A stretch of DNA of 50,881 nt from Mesorhizobium sp. (GTDB taxonomy: Bacteria > Pseudomonadota > Alphaproteobacteria > Rhizobiales > Rhizobiaceae). Positions 37,372 through 44,909 of the stretch are shown here, one piece after another; positions within the stretch are counted from its first letter, which is position 1; the number at the start of each line of letters is the position of its first letter. The DNA is taken from NCBI GenBank assembly GCA_004020545.1, contig SAQE01000048.1, forward strand, positions 1-50,881, read 5' to 3'. Both the position numbers and the translations under genes were made by a program. A model generated the notes under the pieces. That model did no database searches. It was not told the DNA's origin and saw nothing but the letters and a program-made list of their open reading frames with translations.

Positions 37372-37689
37372 ATGCGGCTTGCCCTGACAATTCTCGCATG
37401 TGTCGCGGCCCTGCATGCGGGGCCGGCACTAGCCGATGACGAATGCTTCGTGCCGATGGCGGACTGGAAGCCGAGGGAGGCCGTGGCCGCTCTTGCGGCC
37501 CAGCATGCCTGGACGGTGCGCCGGATCAAGATCGACGACGGCTGCTATGAGATCGACGGCACCGATGCTCAGGGGCAGCGGATTGAGGTGACCGTCCATC
37601 CATCGACCCTCGAAATCATCCAAATCGAACCCAGGGACGGCGCCGATCATCGGCACCGCGACGAAGAAGGCCGCCATGACGATCAATGA
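37372..37689 (+). CDS. Periplasmic PepSY-domain protein
   Basis: A 105-residue protein. MRLALTILACVAALHAGPAL followed by ADDE is a signal peptide cleaved probably after ALA. The rest is a single PepSY-like domain (PREAVAALAAQHAWTVRRIK, CYEIDGTDAQGQRIEVTV, TLEIIQIEPRD) with a His/Asp/Glu-rich tail (DGADHRHRDEEGRHDDQ). Such small PepSY proteins commonly accompany OmpR-type two-component systems and b-type cytochromes in proteobacteria. ATG 37372 begins the signal peptide. The 3' end overlaps the cytochrome gene by 14 bases, so both are co-translated. Confidence 0.85.
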   Translation: MRLALTILACVAALHAGPALADDECFVPMADWKPREAVAALAAQHAWTVRRIKIDDGCYEIDGTDAQGQRIEVTVHPSTLEIIQIEPRDGADHRHRDEEGRHDDQ

Positions 37690-38362
37690 CTTTGCCTCGA
37701 CCCAGTCCGAATCCCAAGACACCGACGCGCAGCGGATTCGAGTCTGGGACCCGTTGGTCCGTCTCTTCCACTGGAGCCTCGTCTGCGCGTTTGCAACGGC
37801 ATGGCTTACCGCCGAAGATATCCAGCCCGTTCACCAGCTTGCTGGATACGCGGTCGCCGGTCTCGTCGGCTTGAGAGTCATATGGGGTCTCGTCGGCAGC
37901 CGCTACGCCCGCTTCACCCAGTTCGTCCGCGGACCCGCCCAGACGCTCTCCTATATCGGCGACATGGTGGCAGGCAGGGAGCGGCGCTACCTGGGCCACA
38001 ATCCCGCCGGCGCGGCGATGGTCGTGGCGATCCTGGTGACGCTAACCGGGACGGCCTTCACAGGATGGCTTCTGGAAGCGCCGGACCGCGCCGCAGCCGC
38101 CGTCGGACAGGTGCAGATCGTCACCCCCGCATTCGCGGACAACGATGGCAACGAGGCTGAAGCCGGGACAGGCGGCGACCTGGAAAGGCGGACCGGAAGC
38201 CCGCTCAAGGAGGTCCACGAAACCCTTGCCAACCTGATGCTCCTGCTGGTCGCGCTGCATGTCGGCGGAGTGGCGCTGGCATCGTTCCGTCATCGCGAGA
38301 ACCTGGTCCGGGCGATGGTCACGGGCCGCAAGAGGCCTCCCACTCCCGGCGACATCGTCTGA
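37676..38362 (+). CDS. Cytochrome b561-family membrane protein
   Basis: A 228-residue protein with four hydrophobic helices, a dihaem b561 (CybB/Ni-Fe hydrogenase cytochrome b-like) protein. The start RIRVWDPLVRLFHWSLV is characteristic. Candidate haem ligands are His32, His53, His181 and His195. A loop rich in Asp, Glu and Gly (FADNDGNEAEAGTGGDLER) precedes the last helix. It moves electrons between the quinone pool and periplasmic partners, possibly the PepSY or flavin proteins encoded here. The gene overlaps the PepSY gene and is followed 31 bases later by a strong terminator. Confidence 0.9.
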   Translation: MTINDFASTQSESQDTDAQRIRVWDPLVRLFHWSLVCAFATAWLTAEDIQPVHQLAGYAVAGLVGLRVIWGLVGSRYARFTQFVRGPAQTLSYIGDMVAGRERRYLGHNPAGAAMVVAILVTLTGTAFTGWLLEAPDRAAAAVGQVQIVTPAFADNDGNEAEAGTGGDLERRTGSPLKEVHETLANLMLLLVALHVGGVALASFRHRENLVRAMVTGRKRPPTPGDIV

Positions 38363-38393
38363 GTGTGGGCATCTCGCAGTAGAGAGCCAATCC

Positions 38394-38419
38394 GGCCCCG
38401 TCGTTTCGGCGGGGCCTTT
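38394..38419 (+). terminator. Rho-independent terminator after cytochrome b561 gene
   Basis: GGCCCCGTCG-TTT-CGGCGGGGCC forms a 10-bp GC-rich stem with one G-U pair, followed by TTT. It closes the PepSY-b561 transcript and separates it from the regulatory element and operon to the right. Confidence 0.75.
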
Positions 38420-38422
38420 CGA

Positions 38423-38465
38423 TTCCTGACGGCAAGCTGAAGCAGAAAATCCATTCCCTTCAGGA
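38423..38465. promoter_or_regulatory. Composite regulatory element, copy 2
   Basis: The same layout as at 37267-37309: TTCCTGACG, then CTGAAGC, a 14-base gap and CTTCAGGA. The 14-base gap differs completely in sequence, so the two outer blocks are conserved for function rather than by simple duplication. Positioned just after the terminator and 53 bases before the next start codon. Confidence 0.6.
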
Positions 38466-38518
38466 GGGGATCAGGCCGGGCCGTCAGAGCGGCGCCAGCA
38501 GAAAAAGGAGATCCTGCC

Positions 38519-38878
38519 ATGAAAAAGACCATTGCCATCTTGCTCGCGTCGACGGGGCTGATCGCCGCGATCGGCCTTCCCGCGTGGAGCGCGATACGCG
38601 GCGCTGTCCCGTTCGAACGGCTGCACGATAAGGCCTCGGCCACCTCCCACGACGCAGGGGCGCCGCCGGTGCTGGTCAGCAACGATGACAGCGTTGGCCG
38701 TGATCATGAACGCCGACTGCGCCGTGGGGACGATAACGACCATGATGAGGGCGATGAAGAGGATGATGATGACGACGACGGCGGCAACGCCTCAGGCCCG
38801 GCTCCGGCCGGAAGCGTGGCTCCCCCGAACAACGGCCTCTTCGGCACCGGCGCGATGCCCAAGGTTCAGGTGAACTGA
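38519..38878 (+). CDS. Small secreted Asp/Glu-rich protein
   Basis: A 119-residue protein of no recognised family. MKKTIAILLASTGLIAAIGL is followed by PAWS, a signal peptide or N-terminal anchor. Residues about 56-88 are extremely acidic and His-containing (RRGDDNDHDEGDEEDDDDDD), then a Gly/Ala/Pro linker ending PKVQVN. AAAAAGGAG precedes the ATG. Low complexity makes homology unreliable, but signal peptide, ribosome binding site and operon position (40 bases before the DUF2271 gene) support a real gene. The acidic stretch might bind cations in the periplasm; inference only. Confidence 0.75.
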   Translation: MKKTIAILLASTGLIAAIGLPAWSAIRGAVPFERLHDKASATSHDAGAPPVLVSNDDSVGRDHERRLRRGDDNDHDEGDEEDDDDDDGGNASGPAPAGSVAPPNNGLFGTGAMPKVQVN

Positions 38879-38918
38879 GCCGACGGCCCGCACCACGCCA
38901 GATCAAGGAAACAGCACA

Positions 38919-39389
38919 ATGAGAACCATTTTCGCCGCCCTGGCCCTGGCCACGGCGCTGACGCTTCCCGGCATGGCCATGGCGCGGCCGGTAACCCTTG
39001 CCGCCACGCTGAAGAGCTATGGCGGCAACGGAGCCTACCTCGCCATCTATGTCACGGACCCCAAGGGGGCCTATGCCGGCAGCCTCTGGGTGGCCGGAAC
39101 CAAGTCCAAGTACTACGAGCACCTGTCCGACTGGTATCGCGCGACAGGCGGCAACACGGCCGAGATCAACGGCATCACCGGAGCGAGCGTGGGTGCCGGC
39201 CGCCGGCTGGAGATCACGCTCGACCTTGCCGACGCGCTCTTTGACGCGGGCTATACCGTTCACATCGACGCGGCCGCCGAGGACATGCGCGATAGCCCCA
39301 ACGAGATCGCCGTGCCGCTGACGGCCCAGGGGGCGGGACAGTCCGTCCCGGGCCGCCGCTACATCGCGAACTTCAGCTACGACCTGTAA
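38919..39389 (+). CDS. Periplasmic DUF2271-family protein with flavinylation-like motif
   Basis: A 156-residue protein. MRTIFAALALATALTLPGMA followed by MARP is a signal peptide. The mature part matches the DUF2271 pattern: GAYLAIYVTDPKGAYAGSLW, YYEHLSDWYRATGG, then NGITGASVGAGRRLEITLDL and a C-terminal GRRYIANFSYDL. The segment NGITGAS (residues 84-90) is close to the Dxx(S/T)GA(T/S) consensus at which ApbE attaches FMN to a Thr or Ser; Ser90 would be the acceptor. With apbE in the same operon, this is probably a periplasmic flavoprotein. The Asn at the first position departs from the usual Asp. Followed 13 bases later by the PepSY-reductase gene. Confidence 0.87.
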   Translation: MRTIFAALALATALTLPGMAMARPVTLAATLKSYGGNGAYLAIYVTDPKGAYAGSLWVAGTKSKYYEHLSDWYRATGGNTAEINGITGASVGAGRRLEITLDLADALFDAGYTVHIDAAAEDMRDSPNEIAVPLTAQGAGQSVPGRRYIANFSYDL

Positions 39390-39402
39390 GGGGACCGCGT
39401 CG

Positions 39403-41610
39403 ATGATTCGTGCCCTTCACCGTTGGCTGGGCCTGCCGGCTTTGGTCCTCGTGACGCTCCTCGCCGTCAGTGGTACGGCGCTGTCCGTCTTCCCGGCGGC
39501 GGAGCGGATTTCTGCGCCGCAGGCGGAACAGGCGATGAGCGTCGCAGACCTTGCCGCGCGCATCAAGGCCGCCTTCCCGGAGGTCGAGCAGATCCGGCGC
39601 TCGCCCTCCGGGCGCATCACCGCCTACTGGTTCGACGGCGGCACGCCGGCATCGGCCGTTATCGACCCGGCTACAGGAGCCGCTACGGCTTCGGCCGATC
39701 CCAATCCGGTGCAGCGCTGGCTCACCAACCTGCACCGCTCGCTGTTTCTTGATGACGCCGGCCGCATCGCCATGGCGGCGGGAGCGGCGGCGATGCTCGT
39801 CCTCGCCATTTCTGGTTCCATGCTCATCGCGCGGCGCGCCGGCGGATGGAGACGCTGGTTTGCCCCGCTCCGGGGGCCGCTGGCAGGGCGCCTCCATGTC
39901 GAGCTTGCGCGGGGCGCTGTACTCGGCCTTCTGCTGTCGTCGGCAACGGCCCTTTGGATGACGGCCTCGACCTTCGGGTTCCTTCCCGACAAGGCGGTCG
40001 TTCCGGAACTGCCTTCTGGAGTAAGCGGCACGACCGACGCACCGCTGGCATCGATGCCGCTGCTCGCGGCGACGCCCGTCTCGAGTCTGCGTGAGCTGAG
40101 CTTCCCTAATCCCGGAGACGCCACCGATGTCTTTACGCTCAAGACCGACGGCGGGATCGGCTACCTCGACCAGGGAACTGGGGCCACTCTCGGCTGGGCT
40201 GGCTTGAGTGGTTGGACGCGCGTCTCCGAAACCATTTACATGCTCCACACCGGACAGAGCGCAGCACTTCTCGGCCTGTTTCTAGGGCTCACGGCGCTTG
40301 CTGTCCCAGTCATGGGCGCTACGGGACTCCTCCTCTGGCTGACAGGCCTCAAAGGTCGACCCAGGATCCGCGACAACGCCGCGCCGGGTTGCGCGGAGAC
40401 GGTCCTCCTCGTCGGAAGCGAGGGCGGCAGTACCTGGGGGTTTGCCGCGACATTGCACTCAGCGCTTACCCGTGCCGGGCAGCGTGTCCACACCGCGCCG
40501 ATGTCGGCGTTCGACCCCGGCCGCTTTTCCGGTGCGCGACGATACGTCGTTCTTGCCGCGACCTATGGCGACGGCGACGCTCCTGCTTCGGCGAAAGGAT
40601 TCCTGGATCGATTGGCCGGGCTTTCCGCAGCGCCCGCAGCGAGACTGGCGGTGCTTGGCTTCGGCGACCGGAGTTTCCCGGCCTTCTGCGCCTACGCCAG
40701 GGCGGTTGCCGCTGCCGCGGAAGGCAGGGGCTGGCCGCTTCTTCTGCCCTTCGAATCGGTGGACCGCCAATCGCCGCAGGAGTTCGCTCGCTGGGGCCTT
40801 GCACTCGGCGCAGCGCTCGGCATCGACCTGGAACTGAACCACCTGCCCGTTCGCCCCGAGGTCAAAGAGCTGATGCTTGTTTCGCGCCGCGACTATAGCG
40901 ACGATGTCCAGGCCCCGACCGCGATCCTGCGCTTTGCCTTGCCAAGCCTGTCCGCATGGCGGCGCCTGACAAGACGTGGATTCGCCCGCTTCGAGGCTGG
41001 AGATCTGCTCGGCATCGTGCCGGAGGCATCGCCTGTGCCACGCTTCTATTCGCTCGCCTCGGGCAGCCGGGACGGGTTCTTGGAGATTGTGGTGCGCAAG
41101 CATGCCGGCGGCATCTGCTCGGGTGAACTCATGGCGCTCGAACCGGGCAAGACGGTCGCTGGTTTCATCCGCCCCAACCCGACGTTCCGCCTCCGACGCG
41201 ACAGAGTTCCCCTTGTCCTGATCGGAGCGGGCACCGGAATAGGACCGCTTGCCGGCTTCATCCGCGCCAACACCTCGCGGCGGCCGATCCACCTTTTCTT
41301 CGGCATGCGACTTCCAGGAAGCGATTTCCTTTACCGCGAGGAACTGGAAGCCTGGGCGGCGGCTGGCCGGCTCTCCAGCCTGTCCACCGCGGTCTCGCGC
41401 GGGGCGCGGCCGCGCTACGTTCAGCACGCGCTCACGGCCGAGCAACTTGAAGTCGTCCGCGCGATACGTGAGGGCGCGCGGGTCATGGTCTGCGGCGGGA
41501 GGCAAATGGCGGCCGGGGTGGCCGAGGCGTTGACACGGATACTTGAACCGCTCGGCCTGTCGCCCGCGATCTTGAAGGCGGAGGGGCGCTATGTCGAAGA
41601 TGTCTACTGA
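39403..41610 (+). CDS. PepSY-TM / flavodoxin / ferredoxin-reductase fusion protein
   Basis: A 735-residue membrane flavoprotein. Residues 1-320 form a PepSY-TM unit with helices at about 8-30, 123-143, 170-192 and 284-316. Between them are periplasmic PepSY-like stretches and histidines (LHRWLG, LHRSLF, LHTGQS) that could hold haem. Residues about 333-470 are a flavodoxin domain (VLLVGSEGGSTWGFAATLHS, AATYGDGDAPASAKGFLD). The rest is a CysJ-like FAD/NADPH reductase (RFYSLASGS, IGAGTGIGPLAGFIRA, terminal RYVEDVY). It should carry electrons from NADPH across the membrane to the periplasm, where the DUF2271 flavoprotein could accept them. Its last bases overlap the apbE start by 20. Confidence 0.92.
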   Translation: MIRALHRWLGLPALVLVTLLAVSGTALSVFPAAERISAPQAEQAMSVADLAARIKAAFPEVEQIRRSPSGRITAYWFDGGTPASAVIDPATGAATASADPNPVQRWLTNLHRSLFLDDAGRIAMAAGAAAMLVLAISGSMLIARRAGGWRRWFAPLRGPLAGRLHVELARGAVLGLLLSSATALWMTASTFGFLPDKAVVPELPSGVSGTTDAPLASMPLLAATPVSSLRELSFPNPGDATDVFTLKTDGGIGYLDQGTGATLGWAGLSGWTRVSETIYMLHTGQSAALLGLFLGLTALAVPVMGATGLLLWLTGLKGRPRIRDNAAPGCAETVLLVGSEGGSTWGFAATLHSALTRAGQRVHTAPMSAFDPGRFSGARRYVVLAATYGDGDAPASAKGFLDRLAGLSAAPAARLAVLGFGDRSFPAFCAYARAVAAAAEGRGWPLLLPFESVDRQSPQEFARWGLALGAALGIDLELNHLPVRPEVKELMLVSRRDYSDDVQAPTAILRFALPSLSAWRRLTRRGFARFEAGDLLGIVPEASPVPRFYSLASGSRDGFLEIVVRKHAGGICSGELMALEPGKTVAGFIRPNPTFRLRRDRVPLVLIGAGTGIGPLAGFIRANTSRRPIHLFFGMRLPGSDFLYREELEAWAAAGRLSSLSTAVSRGARPRYVQHALTAEQLEVVRAIREGARVMVCGGRQMAAGVAEALTRILEPLGLSPAILKAEGRYVEDVY

Positions 41611-42568
41611 GATTGTGCGGCAGGCCCTCAACGGGCCGACAATGGGCACGCGCTGGTCCGCGCTTTTCCACGTTCCGTCCGGCTTTGACCCAGGAGCTAT
41701 CCATGCGGCCCTGCAGGCCGCGGTTGACGAGGTCGACGCGCAGATGTCGACATGGAAACCTGATAGCGACCTGATGCGCCTCAACCGCAGTCCAGTGCAG
41801 CAGTGGATGAGGGTTCCAGGACGCCTTCTCGACGTGATCCGGCTGGGGCTGAAAGTTGGCCGGGCTTCCGGCGGCGCTTTCGACATCGGGATGGGCGACG
41901 CGGTGACCGCGTGGGGCTTCGGCCCGGGCGAAGCCAGCCCGGACCGCATCCGCGGCGCGATGCAGGCCAGGCGCGTGCCGGCCCAAGATGCGCTGGAGAT
42001 CGACGGAGCCGGGCTCCGCAAGCGCGTGCCAATTGCGCTCGACCTCAACGGCGTCGCCAAGGGATATGGCGTGGATCGTCTTGCCGAGGTTCTCGGCGGC
42101 TTCGACAAATGCGATGGGCTCGTGGGGATCGACGGCGAGATGCGGGCCATGGGCGTGAAGCCCGATGGCGAGGCCTGGACGGTCGCGGTGGAGGAACCGG
42201 ACCCGAAGCGCCGCGCGCCGCATTCGATCCTGTCCCTGCGGGATTGTTCCGTAGCCACGTCCGGCGACTATCGCCACTGGGTCGAGGTGCAGGGCCGACG
42301 CCTCTCCCACACCATGGACCCGATCCGCGGCGCGCCGCTTATCAAGTCCCCAGCCTCGGTCACCGTGCTCGCGCCAACCTGCGCGGAGGCCGACGCTTGG
42401 GCGACCGCGTTCATGGTGCTCGGCCCGGATAAGGGGGGAGAGCTTGCCCGCCGGCTGGGGCTCGATGCCTTGTTCTTGCTTCGCGGTGGAGCGGATAGCA
42501 TCCGCTCCTGTCGGATCGGCGGCTTGTTCGGGGGCGGACAAATGTCGGTTTCGGCGGAAGCGGGCTGA
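41591..42568 (+). CDS. apbE: FAD:protein FMN transferase
   Basis: A 325-residue ApbE. Motifs are GPTMGTRW, MSTWKPDSDLMRLN, SGGAFDIGMG, LDLNGVAKGYGVD, ATSGDYRHW, SHTMDPIRGAP and the metal-binding ADAWATAFMVLG. It covalently attaches FMN from FAD to a Thr or Ser of a partner protein. No obvious signal peptide or lipobox is seen, which is unusual if the target is periplasmic; the start codon, shared with the preceding gene's end, could be a few codons off. Its likely target is the DUF2271 protein encoded two genes upstream. The last gene of the redox operon, convergent with pqqE across 165 bases. Confidence 0.94.
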   Translation: MSKMSTEIVRQALNGPTMGTRWSALFHVPSGFDPGAIHAALQAAVDEVDAQMSTWKPDSDLMRLNRSPVQQWMRVPGRLLDVIRLGLKVGRASGGAFDIGMGDAVTAWGFGPGEASPDRIRGAMQARRVPAQDALEIDGAGLRKRVPIALDLNGVAKGYGVDRLAEVLGGFDKCDGLVGIDGEMRAMGVKPDGEAWTVAVEEPDPKRRAPHSILSLRDCSVATSGDYRHWVEVQGRRLSHTMDPIRGAPLIKSPASVTVLAPTCAEADAWATAFMVLGPDKGGELARRLGLDALFLLRGGADSIRSCRIGGLFGGGQMSVSAEAG

Positions 42569-42733
42569 GCGCGATGGAGCATTCGCCGCGGATGAGCATG
42601 CCGCCCGCACCCGGAATCTCCACGTTTTGTCGCCAGGGTGCCGATGTCGTGCTGCTGCAGCCCCACCGGCATCCGACATAATCAATGGCTCCACGGCACG
42701 CCATCGACGGGGGGCTGGGCGAAGCGTGGTTGA

Positions 42734-43861
42734 TCAAGCGCTTTTATCAGGTCGGGTTGTGGCGCCGATTCGCCGGAAAATGAAACTTTCCGCGCCCTCC
42801 GGCGCTGCCTGTGCCAGCGCGGCGTCGATCAGTATCGCCATGTGGTTGTGGATCGGCGACTTGATGCAGGCTGGATCCGTAGCCGCGGCATCGCCGGCAA
42901 TCGCCATCGCCTGACACCTGCAGCCGCCCCAGTCGACCTCGCGACGCTCGCAGCTTCGGCACGGCTCCTGCATCCACCCGGTGCCGCGGAAGGCATTGAA
43001 CGCTGGTGAATCGGTCCAGATTTCGGCAAGCGTGCGCTCTCCGAAGCGCTCGAAGCGAAGCGAAGGAATCGTCTGCGCGGCATGGCATGGCAACACGGTA
43101 CCGTCCGGAGCTACCATGAACGCATCGCGCGCCCAGCCGCCCATGCACGGCTTGGGATAGATGGCAAAATAGTCGGGCGTGACGAAGTCGATGTTCATGA
43201 CGCCGGCCAGCCGTTCCTGCGCCGCCGCGACAATGTCCGCCTGCCGCTCGACCGCGGCGCGTTCGGGCATCAGCATATCGCGATTGGCCAGCGCCCAGCC
43301 GGCATACTGCACGTTGGCGATCTCGAGCCGCTCCGCGCCCAACGAAAGGGCCAGATCGATGAATTCGGGCACTTCCTCGATGTTGTGACGATGGATCGGC
43401 GCATTGATGGTGAGCGGCAGCCCGGCCGCGCGGGCGCGGCGTGCCGTCTCGAGCTTCTTTTCGTGGCTGCCGCCGTGGTTGCCGATACGGTCGGTCGTGG
43501 CCGGACGGGCACCCTGAAAGCTTAACTGCAAGTGGTCGAGACCGGCTTCGGCAAAGGCCTCGATGCGGCCTTCGGCAATGCCGACGCCGGCGGTGATCAG
43601 GTTGGTGTAGACACCGCGCGCCGAAAGCCCGGCGATCAATTGCTCGAGGTCGCGGCGCAGCGTCGGCTCGCCGCCGGACAGATGCACCTGCAGAACGCCG
43701 AGATCGGCGGCCTGCGAGAAGAGATCGAGCCAGGTCTGTGTGTCGAGCTCGCGATTGGCCTTCAGCAATTCGAGCGGGTTGGAGCAGTATGGGCACTGAA
43801 GCGGGCAGCGATGCGTCAGTTCCGCCAGCATACCGATCGGAGGGAGAAAGGGCTCGCTCAC
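42734..43861 (-). CDS. pqqE: PQQ biosynthesis radical SAM enzyme PqqE
   Basis: A 375-residue radical SAM enzyme that joins the Glu and Tyr side chains of PqqA, first step of PQQ synthesis. The SAM cluster is CPLQCPYC (Cys19, 23, 26 counting from GTG 43861). The C-terminal SPASM clusters use cysteines in PCMGGWARD, LPCHAAQ and CRSCERREVDWGGCRCQA. GTG 43861 overlaps the pqqD stop (GTGA), giving coupling with its carrier protein; an ATG at 43888 is also possible but lies inside pqqD. The last gene of the pqq operon. Confidence 0.96.
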   Translation of the reverse strand: MSEPFLPPIGMLAELTHRCPLQCPYCSNPLELLKANRELDTQTWLDLFSQAADLGVLQVHLSGGEPTLRRDLEQLIAGLSARGVYTNLITAGVGIAEGRIEAFAEAGLDHLQLSFQGARPATTDRIGNHGGSHEKKLETARRARAAGLPLTINAPIHRHNIEEVPEFIDLALSLGAERLEIANVQYAGWALANRDMLMPERAAVERQADIVAAAQERLAGVMNIDFVTPDYFAIYPKPCMGGWARDAFMVAPDGTVLPCHAAQTIPSLRFERFGERTLAEIWTDSPAFNAFRGTGWMQEPCRSCERREVDWGGCRCQAMAIAGDAAATDPACIKSPIHNHMAILIDAALAQAAPEGAESFIFRRIGATTRPDKSA

Positions 43862-44154
43862 AGCTTCACCAGCAGCTTGTCCGACCATTCCCGCAGGAAG
43901 GCGATGACGTCGGCCGCCACGGCCTCCTGATCGGTGTCATAATCGGAGGCAAGATCGGCGATGATGTGGCCGACCGTGGATCGCCCATCGCAGCGGCGCA
44001 ATATGTCGAGACTGATTTCGTTCGGCCAGAACACCTTCTCCGGCGAAAGCACGGCGAAGGCGTGCCGCACGGGGTCGTACTGTATGCGCACATGCTTCGG
44101 CAGCGATGGCACCGATTGCATTGACACCAGGGCTCTTTCGCGCAGCGTCATCAT
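43858..44154 (-). CDS. pqqD: PqqA-binding peptide chaperone PqqD
   Basis: A 98-residue PqqD, separate here rather than fused to PqqC as in some methylotrophs. Typical sequence: PKHVRIQYDPVRHAFAVLSP, EKVFWPNEISLDILRRCDG, then a winged-helix-like AAVxADVIAFLREW end. It binds the PqqA peptide and presents it to PqqE. Its ATG at 44154 overlaps the pqqC stop (TGATG); a second ATG follows at 44151. The stop overlaps the pqqE start. Confidence 0.94.
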   Translation of the reverse strand: MMTLRERALVSMQSVPSLPKHVRIQYDPVRHAFAVLSPEKVFWPNEISLDILRRCDGRSTVGHIIADLASDYDTDQEAVAADVIAFLREWSDKLLVKL

Positions 44155-44909
44155 CAGGCTGCCTCCGGGCGGAAGGCGCCGGGCGGTATGTTTCCCGGTG
44201 AGCCATAGGCATGTTGAAGCGCGTCGAGCATGGCCCACAGTATATCGCATTTGAACACCAGCGCATCGATCGCCTGCTGCTGGCGTTCGGCCGTATCGGC
44301 ATGGCCGAGCACGTAGGCGAGGGCGAACTCGGCGTCGCGCGATGCCTGTTGGGGCCGTCGGCTGAAATAGCCCAGCGTGTCCTCGGTGATGTAATCGTAT
44401 TTGGCCAGCATCGCCGGCACCCGCTCACCGATGATGGTCGGCGAGAACATCTCGGTCAGCGACGATGCGACCGCTTCGAGCAGCGTGCGGTTCGTGCAGA
44501 AGGAAAGATAGGCGCCGACGGCGAAACGGGTCGCCGGCAGCGCCAGCCTTTCGCTCTTGACGGCTTCGGCATCGAGCCCGAGCGAGGTGGCCAGATGCAG
44601 CCAGCGCGCGATGCCGCCGCTCCAGCCGTCCTCGCCGTCGTGGTCCTCGATGCGTTTGCGCCAGGCGGCGCGAAACGCCGGATCCTCGGCACGCGCCAGG
44701 ATCATGGCGTCCTTGCGCGGAATGACGGCCTGGTAGCAATAGCGGTTCAGCGCCCAGGCCTGCATTTCGGCCTTCGACAGGGCGCCACCGGTCATTCTGT
44801 GATGGAAAGGATGATGGTTGTGATAGCGCTCGTCACCGACCTGCCGCAGCACGGCCTCAAGCTCGCTCTTGGACAGGCCACCTTTGGCTGCATCGTGAAA
44901 ATCGCTCAA
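44154..44909 (-). CDS. pqqC: Pyrroloquinoline-quinone synthase PqqC
   Basis: A 251-residue cofactorless oxidase that performs the final ring closure and oxidation to PQQ. The conserved segments YHNHHPFHHRMTGGALSK, MQAWALNRYCYQAVIPRKDA and EDHDGEDGWSGGIARWL are all present. The start is a TTG at 44909 overlapping the pqqB stop (TTGA), the only position consistent with the family N-terminus; translation therefore depends on coupling from pqqB. Confidence 0.96.
   Translation of the reverse strand: MSDFHDAAKGGLSKSELEAVLRQVGDERYHNHHPFHHRMTGGALSKAEMQAWALNRYCYQAVIPRKDAMILARAEDPAFRAAWRKRIEDHDGEDGWSGGIARWLHLATSLGLDAEAVKSERLALPATRFAVGAYLSFCTNRTLLEAVASSLTEMFSPTIIGERVPAMLAKYDYITEDTLGYFSRRPQQASRDAEFALAYVLGHADTAERQQQAIDALVFKCDILWAMLDALQHAYGSPGNIPPGAFRPEAA

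Noticed and set aside
40459-42694. Long minus-strand frames opposite the flavodoxin reductase and apbE genes
   Set aside because: Antisense shadows typical of GC-rich DNA; the plus-strand frames carry unmistakable catalytic motifs.
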